This document shows, in pieces, positions 55,504-64,000 of a stretch of DNA of 64,000 nt. Numbering within the stretch: position 1 is the stretch's first letter; every line of letters begins with the position of its first letter. The notes beneath the pieces were generated by a model. It had not been told where the DNA came from, searched no databases, and worked only from the letters and a program-made list of their open reading frames with translations. A program made the translations under genes and the position numbers. Source of the DNA: Hypomesus transpacificus. Lineage: Eukaryota > Chordata > Actinopteri > Osmeriformes > Osmeridae. Where the stretch lies: the NCBI RefSeq assembly GCF_021917145.1, contig NC_061071.1:646460-710459 (forward strand), read 5' to 3'.

Positions 55504-57290
55504 CCACACAGACCCACACATGACTGACAGGATCACCTGGAACAGGAGCCAAGCACACATCTGGGGACTGTAAAACACGTTGGCCCTTTTAACCCCCATT
55601 TATCACCTCCATTCCCATCTGCATCCCAAATTCTACTTCTACAATACCTAACACCTTCTTCTTTACCTCCCTGATCGCAAAAGTAGCAGGGATGGGGAGA
55701 ATTGTTGTGGTCCAATGTCCTCTCTCTAAACAGTTGTCAGTAAGAGGCAATTAGAGCTGATGGTCACCTGATGCTGAGATTGTTGTCTTTCTTCCTTTCG
55801 TTCTTTCTATTGCTCCACCCAGCCTGCCTGTTTTCTCCTCCCTCTAAACCAGGGCCTAACGATTCAACCCACTGTCCTCTTATATCCTCATATCGGTTCA
55901 GCCATCCTCCTTGCCATACCACTTTGGCAGCTCCGCTAAGATTTCCCAACTCACTGGGTGTGTTTGGAATTCATCAAGCTGCTCTATGGTGCTAGCGGCT
56001 ATATTGACATCCACACGGCCATGTCAGGATGATTTATCGCTTTATCCCCCTGCAAACAGTCCTTCCACTGCACCTAAATACCTGTCCACAGAGGTCAGTG
56101 CCTCTACCAACCCTTCCCTTGTTACGATAGTCCAGTCTGCTGCCTGATTCTAATCATTTGTGTGCCTCCTGCTTTCAGCATTCCTTCACACATAGACACT
56201 TTCTTTGCCGAACAGAACAGGAGCCAGGGGTCAGCCCTGGGTGGAATGAGAATTACATAAGCAGGTCAACAGCTTTCTGTTAGACTGAAAAGGCCGCATT
56301 GACAGATGCCCAAACTTTAACTGAGTCAACAAGGTTAACCAGCCTGCCTATGCCAGAGGGCTACCAGAGTGGGAGGGAAAGAGAGAGAAGAAGGGAGATT
56401 GAGGGGGGAGAGGTGAGTTATTTTGAGATGGAGAGGAACAGAGGGAGAAGGAGAGGAAGTTCAGGCTCACTAGGAACTGGGTGGTTGACAAAAATTAAGA
56501 CAACAACTATATGCAGAATCATATCTCCATTTTCTTTGGCTGTGTCAACACTGATCATCCTGTGTCCAAGAAGCTTATGAAAACACTATGGTCCAAGATT
56601 TGGACAATGATAGTGTAAGGAAATTCCCAGTCACATGTGTACAAGAGTATTTCTTTGTGTGAATATAATTGGACAAATTATCCTGAAAAAATGAAGTAAC
56701 TGTAAGTAGCACTGAGGTGTGGTCCAAGCGGTGTGGTTAGGCACTGTGAACAGTGTTCAGAGTGGGATTTGGGCCCAGGTAATGATTTCGCTTGGGGGCA
56801 CAATTCCGAATGAAAAGCTCCATGGATCAACAAACTCTATCCCTAAACTCATATGTAAGTTCCGCACAACAGACTGTCTGAATTAGTCAATTTCTGCAGT
56901 ATCTCTACAGCATTCATTGTGGAAGAACAGCGACACAAAAATAGATGTGTTGTCTGAATGTCATGCTATCAAATGTCAGGTGGCCTGACTGATCATGTAT
57001 GTGATGTACACCACACATGCCATCTAACATCTCTCATTAGATTCATTGCAGAACTTGGATCATTCAGTTCAGCGGATTCAGTTAGGCTCTCTTCCTCTTC
57101 CAAGTGAATTTAAAGATATGTGCCACATCTCACGTGCTATGGAAACACAAGACACCTGCTGATTGGTAGACAAATTGAAACGCTGCTGTTAGGTAGTATG
57201 GTTTAGGCTGGCAGCCAGGCAAGCTTTTATCATTGGCACCCTAGAGCCCAGTCCTTTGAGCCAAATACATTATTTTCAACAAGTGAAACA

Positions 57291-57316
57291 GAGAAAGAGA
57301 AAGAGAAAGAGAGACA

Positions 57317-57400
<84 letters not shown>
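57291..57400. repeat. (GA)n microsatellite
   Basis: GA/AGAGAC purine run of about 110 bp; the serine/leucine-rich open frame on the minus strand is an artefact of it. Confidence 0.96.
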
Positions 57401-57404
<4 letters not shown>

Positions 57405-59591
57405 AAGAAAACAATACCAGATTTATTCATCTTTAAACCCCTCCGGTGTAACTGTCAGATTGTTGGTTTAAATTCAGCCATCATTTAGATTGAACAGAAA
57501 TGCCGACCTGTTACCTAGCAGCCCTTTTATGTGCTCTGTGGGAAAGCTTTGGAATGCTCTGATTGGGGACAGGAGGATTCAGACGGCCTCAGGGAGGAAG
57601 GTCAGAGAACTCTGCCAGAGGAGCTGAGGAAAATCGGGGAGGTTTGGACATGAATGAGCCAGAAGCCATGGTGCTATCTGGAAACACAGGGCAACAGAGC
57701 TACTCGGTAGCTGCTACATCAGGCACTGGCAATGACATCAGTGGCACAGCTGCACATGATCCGATCCTGACTATAGTGTGGATGTCCCCAGTAGTTGCAA
57801 CCCCCTGTAACTCTTCTAAAAGGCAATGTTACAAATATTTGTGTTGCCATCAGACACTGCAGTAATAGCACAGTGCTTACGTAAATTATTATTATTATGA
57901 ATATAAATATATGCTGTCTGAAGAAACTGGACAGCTGAGGCTACTGCTCTTATATGTTGCCGATTCCAAACATGTCAAATTTTATGTGGGCCGCATATTA
58001 TGTGGATCTTCTTGTCCAGATGCTCTTTCATACACTTAGGACCTCAACAGCCAAGACACTTGCAGAGAATCTCCCTCAGTGTGCGTGACACTTTGTTCCA
58101 AAACACAGTCAACGGAAGAGGAAAGAATGCAGACATTTAAAGCACAACAGTGAGGTGCTATTACAACCCATTTTAAGAGGATAAAAATAAACACTCATGT
58201 CAATGAAGCCCTCCACGGTGACACTTGCAAGCATGTACGTCAGCGATCCTGAAGACAGCGATATCACAGAACATGTAACACCTCCGGGCTGTTCTTACCT
58301 TGCTCAGAGTGTTTCTGCGAGGAGGAAGTATCACAGGAGTAGGAGAAGTGTGGTACAGACTTCTGAGCAGCAGCAGACAGCATGGACGTAGTTTATATGT
58401 ACAGGTGGGTGGAGCTCCACCGTTCCTCCCAAAAAAGTGGGCTGACTGAGACATGCTCCTTACAGAGAGGGGGAAGAAAAAGAGAGAGAGAGATAGAGAG
58501 AGATGGGAGAGGGAAATAGAGATATGAGAGAGAATGAAATGGAAGAATGAGAATGAAAGAGGCAGACGAGAGGATAGACAAAGGGACATCATTCACACTA
58601 CGCTAAAACAACCAAACTCCAGGCAAACACAATCCACATCCAACTTGATCTCCGAAGGGCCATTCTTTGCATGATGATTTCCTGCAGACAGGATACTGCT
58701 GTAAAACCTTGTGGTGTTAGGGATTATAAAGCTCCTCAATCAAAACAATAGAACATACCGGAGATTGGAAAGCCGCGCCTTGGTACAGTATCTCTCGCCT
58801 ATGTCAGCTGCCAAACAAAAGCTCTGCAGAACCCAAGGAGGTCGAGGACAAATTCAAAAGGACACAGCTGGTTCAAATTGAATGCTGAATTGGAAATACT
58901 GTGTTTGTTTGCGTTGTAATGTTGCTGTTTGACATGTCCTCCCCACAGTGATCTGGCTTATTGAGAAAACGTAATGAGAACCACCACTGATTTAACTGTC
59001 AGCCTCTCTATACCTGTTTCACATCAATGAGGTTGTCTCGTTACGAGAAATCATAATGCAAATAGTTTGTTATCTTTCTCTTTCTTCTTACTCCCCTCTT
59101 TGCTCTCTCTCACAAACACACCCCAGTTTTGAATCAACTGTTTGACTGTGAACCTACTCTACCAGCTGTCTTAGATTAAACTGTAAAGAGGGACCAACTC
59201 ACCCTTGTTTGTATCAACTGATAATTACAAGTATTATTAATGTCATGTAGACATATTCACTTAAGCTAAAGCCACAGTTCAGAACATTGAACAGCCAGCC
59301 GAATGGAAATATTGACATCATAGCTGTCTAGACTTCCTGTTAGTGTAGTTGGCTCTGAGATCTAAGTAACATGTTAAGTGGTTGACTTAATGTCAGAGCA
59401 GGCGAAGAACACTGGCCATTATTAAAATATGCTTCCTGTTGCTTGATCAGCTTCTTTTAATCTTACAGATGGCAGTCTGCAGTCATGACTAATGGAAGCA
59501 GGTGGATGATGCTGTGTAAGCAAAGCTATCGCCCTGATCTGAGATAAAAAAAATAATATATATAAACCATTAAATAACAATACACAATATA

Positions 59592-61252
59592 CAGTGCCCT
59601 CCAAAAGTATTGGAACAGTGAGGCCAATTCCTTTATTTTTGCTGTAGACTGAAAACATTTGGGCTTGACATCAAACGATGAATGTGAAACCAGAGATCAA
59701 CGTTTCAGCTTTTATTTCCAGGTATTTACATCAGGATCTGATGCACAAATTAGAAAATATCACCTTTTTGTTCGAACCCACCCATTTGTCACGTGAGCAA
59801 AAGTATTGGAACATGTGACTGACAGGTGTGTTTTGTTGCCCAGGTGTGTCCTATTACATACATTATTCAATCAATAAATACCACTGAATGTCTACACTCA
59901 GGTTCAGATTGGGTAAGATAGGTTTTGTCTATGCAGACTGTATTCAGAGGTGAAAACAACATGAAAACCAGAGCGCTGTCTTTGGGTGAAAAACAAGCAA
60001 TTGTGAGTCTTAGAGAAGATGGAAAATCAATCAGAGCCATTGCAGAAACATTGGCCATAGCCAGTACAACCATTTGGAATGTCCTGAAGAAGAAGAAAAC
60101 TACTGGTGTACTAAGTAACAGACGTCGAACAGGTAGACCAAGGAAAACATCAGCAGTTGATGACAGAAACATTGTGAGAGCTGTAAAGAAAGACCCTAAA
60201 ACAACTGTTAGTGAGATCAGCAACAACCTCCAGATGGCAGGAGTGAAGGTATCACTATCTACTGTTCGCAGAAGACTTCATGAACAAAAGTACAAGGGCT
60301 ACACCAGAAGATGCAAACCACTCATTAGCAAGAAGAATAGGAAGGCCAGGCTGGAATTTGCCAAAAAGTACAGAGATGAACCTCAAAAATTCTGGGACAA
60401 AGTTTTATGGACTGATGAGACAAAGATTAACTTTTACCAAAGTGATGGAAAGGCTAAAGTTTGGAGAAAGAAAGGAACTGCTCATGATCCCAAACACACA
60501 AGCTCATCTGTGAAACACGGTGGAGGTAATGTCATGGCTTGGGCTTGCATGGCTTCTTCTGGGACGGGCTCATTAATCTTCATTGAGGATGTAACACATG
60601 ATGGCAGCAGCAAAATGAACTCGGAAGTCTACAGAAACATTTTGTCTGCCAATTTAAGGAAAGATGCAACCAAACTGATTGGCAGAGCCTTCATCATGCA
60701 GCAAGATAACGACCCAAAACACACTGCCAAAACAACAAAGGAGTTCATCAGGGGCAAGAAATGGAAGGTATTAGACTGGCCAAGTCAATCTCCAGACTTA
60801 AACCCTATAGAGCATGCATTTTACCTGCTTAAGAGGAGACTGAAGGGAGGAACCCCACAAAACAAACAACAACTGAAAGAGGCTGCAGTGAAAGCCTGGG
60901 AAAGCATCAAAAAGGAAGAATGCAAAAGTTTGGTGACGTCAATGGGTCACAGACTTGCTGCAGTTATTGAAAGCAAAGGATTTGCAACTAAATATTAAGT
61001 CTTATTCACTTAAATATGTTTTAAGTATATCTGTTCCAATACTTTTGATCACATGACAAATGGGTGGATTCAAACAAAATGTGATATTTTCTTAGTTGTG
61101 CATCAGATCCTGATGTAAATACCTGGAAATAAAAGCTGAAACGTTGATCTCTGGTCTCACGTTCATTATTTGATGTCAAGCCCAAATGTTTTCAGTCTAC
61201 AGCAAAAATAAAGGAATTCGCCTCACTGTTCCAATACTTTTGGAGGGCACTG
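59592..61252 (+). mobile_element. Intact Tc1/mariner transposon, IR/DR type (1661 bp)
   Basis: The element is flanked by TA (59590-59591 and 61253-61254). Inverted repeats of about 222 bp (59592-59813; 61032-61252) begin CAGTGCCCTCCAAAAGTATT. Each carries the same 16-mer CAAAAGTATTGGAACA twice: left at 59602-59617 and 59798-59813; right, inverted, at 61032-61047 and 61227-61242. One uninterrupted transposase ORF lies between them. Confidence 0.97.
59961..60998 (+). CDS. Tc1-family DD34E transposase, full-length open frame (345 aa)
   Basis: The start at 59961 (MKTRALSLGEKQAIVSLRED) aligns with the usual Tc1 N-terminus and has A at -3; an in-frame ATG at 59925 would add 12 residues. The paired-like DNA-binding half has helix-turn-helix RAIAETLAIASTTIWNVL (about 25-42) and an AT-hook GRPRKT (58-63), then a second helical unit ending STVRRRLHE. 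The catalytic core has D152 (WTDETK), D249 (QQDNDPKHTA) and E284 (SPDLNPIEHAF), i.e. the DD34E spacing. A glycine-rich box (KHGGGNVMAWACMASSGTG) lies between. The protein cuts and pastes the element at TA sites in the nucleus. No stop or frameshift is visible; whether it is expressed or active is unknown. Confidence 0.96.
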   Translation: MKTRALSLGEKQAIVSLREDGKSIRAIAETLAIASTTIWNVLKKKKTTGVLSNRRRTGRPRKTSAVDDRNIVRAVKKDPKTTVSEISNNLQMAGVKVSLSTVRRRLHEQKYKGYTRRCKPLISKKNRKARLEFAKKYRDEPQKFWDKVLWTDETKINFYQSDGKAKVWRKKGTAHDPKHTSSSVKHGGGNVMAWACMASSGTGSLIFIEDVTHDGSSKMNSEVYRNILSANLRKDATKLIGRAFIMQQDNDPKHTAKTTKEFIRGKKWKVLDWPSQSPDLNPIEHAFYLLKRRLKGGTPQNKQQLKEAAVKAWESIKKEECKSLVTSMGHRLAAVIESKGFATKY

Positions 61253-61254
61253 TA

Positions 61255-64000
61255 CCTGTCAAAACGAGAAAACAATGATCATACTCAATGGCCAACAGTT
61301 ATCACCATTGAGTGAACCCATTCTCAGTCAGAGTGCACCATAAGAAAGTGTTTTGTCTGCCTACCCCTTCACCACAAAAGTCATGTTCCCTTTAACGTGA
61401 TCAAGTGCTTCATTAAAAATGATACCAAAAGATTCTACGAAAAGATAAATGTTCTGGAGGAGTTTCTGTAGTACTGGAGTGGTACTTCTACAGGATACAT
61501 TTTAGACTGTTTTCTTGGTTTCCAAGGCTCCGTAGGGAGAAAAAAGGTAAGGATTTGTAATGTAGCACCACCAAGTTATGCTTGGGTTGAGCACTTAGCC
61601 TCCGTTTAGGAGAAGTACAGCTGTCAAGCTTGGCTGTTGAGTTGACACGTTTCCCTCTGAGAACATTTCATCGAGTCAGCCATGTGCTCCTCAAAAAATG
61701 CAGACAGTCCCTTCTTCCAGAGCTCGCCAGAGTCAGAGTGATTTGTAAATATGTGTCTGATTTGATGAAACCTTAATAATAACTGGTCATTTTAATATCG
61801 ATCCCAGGAAGTAAAGTATGCATAGAAAGTAAAAGCCACATACACCATTGGTATGTAAAGTGAAGTAACTCCAGACTCCAGAGTAATAAAAGACTGGAAA
61901 ATTTAGACATCTCAAATACAGGCCAATGACATATTTCTATGGCTTAGCCTATACAAGTTTGTGGTTGTTGGCTGTGGTGTATGATACCTCATGACTGAAC
62001 AGGTGAAGTCACTACTGGCCAAGATAGAGCAGAACTTGCTTGGTGAACCCAATGCATTTTAAGGAGTAATTAACACAAAGCCTAATTCAAAAGCAGGCTG
62101 TAAAGCAGTCCATTCACATTGCTTACCTGGAAAAAGTGTTATTTCATTGTTTCTGACGGTAGATCATATCTACAATTGTTTTGTGGATTTTTATACATTT
62201 TAAAATTATACCTTTTTCAGGATATGATGTACCATGTTTTGGTTCTCTTCCACCCACATGGTCACAACATGCCACAGACCATGTCCATATATACGTTTAT
62301 AGTGTGAGGTTTGACCTGAAACAGATACCACTAGGATTAGAACTGGAAAACAGACTGCGAAGACTGAGCCATTTCTCAGATTGGCCTATTTGTCAAAAGC
62401 TCCAGACTGTATTTAGTAAAGTATGCCTGTAACTCAAAGGTCTTGTGGAGAGATTTATAAACTTTCTGCATCAATTCCTTGTCTGTTCACAGGAGGTTGC
62501 AGTCATTATTCTCACATTCACAGACGAATATCAAGTGTCGTGCATCATAAATAATCTAGTTTACGTTTCTAAATAATGACGAAAACGGTTTTAGGACAGG
62601 ATTCAGTCATTTCCTAATTGTCAACAGACTGTTTGGGCCCTATGCTGTAGAAAAACTGCATCCAATGCTGTGAAAAGAGTGAGTCTGCTTGGCAGTAAAC
62701 AGTAAACTCACCTCAGTAGTTCATGTGAAATAAACTTTTGAATCACAATAAAAGTCTGTTTAATGTTATGTCTGTATTTTTAGCTCAAGAATAATCTTTC
62801 CGTCATGATAAGGTTTCAATTATAATTGTCATGACGTTATTAAATTAAATGATGCAGCACAAATGTCCTTTTGGACTATGGCGCATGTCAAAAAGCAATG
62901 AGGCAAAACTGCATTCATGCTCACTTAATGTCGTGAAATAAAAAAATTGAAGGAAAAAAAAGACTGTTTTCACAATGCATGGAATTTAATGTAAATGCAA
63001 TACATCACTCTGCACTGCACTCACCACTTCCTCACAGTGACATAGTAAAACTGATGGAGGGGCTTTGCACTGGAAACCTTTATGTGGTATGAAAGTCTGG
63101 CCAGTTGTTTGCTTACACCCGGTAACCTCTGCTAGCGGGTAGAGCCTGAATTTGCTGTCCGGCTGTTAATCACCCGTCTCTGGGGCTGGCATGGAGTCTG
63201 ACGCCTGTGTCATCCATCCGTGTTGAACACCAGGACGATGATGTTGGGTGCAGAGGAACTGACCGTCTGTTTAAGTGGAGGCTTCCCCTCTGCTAACAGT
63301 GATGGTGGAGGGAGGTTTTTCTCTCTGTATATAATGGCAAATTTGAACGCATACGTTTCTGTGTGTACTGTACATTTACAGTGTAGTTAGTTACCAACAT
63401 CCAGACAGAGCGTTCTACTGGAAACCGACTCAGCCGGTTCGGCATCACTTTACATTAAGGTAACAGTAACTACCACTTGTAACTGCATAGTAATACTTAT
63501 AGTAACATCCAACAAGGTTGATAAATTAGACAGACATTCAAAGCACAGAGCTTTGGCCACTGGTTTCCACCGGGGTGCAATCCCTCATCCATGGGGTCCC
63601 CCTCAACCCCCTCCAGGCGTAACTCCCTCCTTTATGAAGAGGAAACTGCAGCCAAAGCAACACTAGCAGCTGAACGAAAGGAACATGGAAAACCATGAGC
63701 ATTGTCTAGTTTAAACCTGACCTTGGTGTTTCAGATTCAGGACTCATGAATGGAATGAATGCAAGTATTATAACTTCTAATACCGTCAGCATGTCCCACT
63801 GCAGAAATGCATATTAGTATAGGCAGCAATACTATATGCAGTGCACATTTGCAGATTTTCTTAAATCCATGGTTAGTCTCATAAGATTGTAGGTCTTTTT
63901 ATATGGTTGAATTGGTGAGTTTTTTTACTTTTCATAAAGTTTAACAAAGAAGTCACATTTTAATGGATTATGAAAAACCTTTAACATAATTTTTTGGGCA
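61255..64000. other. Right end: no gene or repeat recognised
   Basis: AT-rich sequence without a recognisable exon or mobile element. It may belong to a long col8a1 5' intron or be intergenic. Confidence 0.5.

Larger units (their letters stand above)
49865..59590 (-). other. Upstream of col8a1 coding start: probable intron/5' region, no other gene recognised
   Basis: The acceptor at 49865-49870 means at least one upstream non-coding col8a1 exon exists, but I could not locate it. The stretch contains a GGCT array (52968-53063), CA microsatellite (55437-55503), GA microsatellite (57291-57400) and a dispersed repeat (54130-54385). Open frames here are short and unrecognised. Confidence 0.5.

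Noticed and set aside
57563-57865. 100-aa plus-strand ORF starting MGTGGFRRPQ
   Set aside because: No recognisable domain, splice context or composition difference from the surrounding AT-rich DNA.

Overview
The window is vertebrate nuclear DNA, almost certainly from a ray-finned (teleost) fish. It has short exons with GT-AG introns, abundant CA/TG microsatellites, tRNA-derived SINEs whose 3' tail is typical of teleosts, hAT-type MITEs and an intact Tc1/mariner element. All the gene families are vertebrate. The species cannot be fixed from sequence alone.

Layout: (1) 105-2089, minus: the first six coding exons of kctd3, which runs off the left edge. (2) 3733-10603, plus: complete nrbp1 (17 coding exons, 531 aa), head-to-head with kctd3. 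(3) 12622-14633, plus: complete krtcap3 (6 exons, 228 aa). (4) 17656-31506, plus: complete fzd3 (9 coding exons, 707 aa) with a 9 kb first coding intron full of repeats. (5) 35450-36904, plus: complete lefty (4 exons, 356 aa) with a TATA box. (6) 38166-39276, minus: an unrecognised, phase-consistent candidate gene (tentative). (7) 39605-40443: a hAT-type non-autonomous element with an exact 8-bp target duplication and a tRNA-like insert. (8) 42033-42745, minus: complete jagn1 (2 coding exons, 183 aa), whose probable 5' UTR intron holds a ~1.9 kb inverted-repeat (foldback) element at 43067-44963. (9) 47415-49855, minus: complete col8a1 (2 coding exons, 740 aa). (10) 49865-64000: probably col8a1 upstream intron or intergenic DNA, carrying an intact IR/DR-type Tc1 transposon (59592-61252).

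The genes do not form an operon or one pathway. Two act in developmental signalling (fzd3 in Wnt/planar polarity, lefty as a Nodal antagonist). nrbp1 is a pseudokinase adaptor, jagn1 works in the ER secretory pathway, and col8a1 is a short-chain network collagen. The nrbp1-krtcap3 pair keeps the tandem order known from mammals; the other neighbours lie on different human chromosomes.

Exon boundaries were set by hand from GT-AG signals, reading phase and recalled family sequences. No alignment or database search was run.
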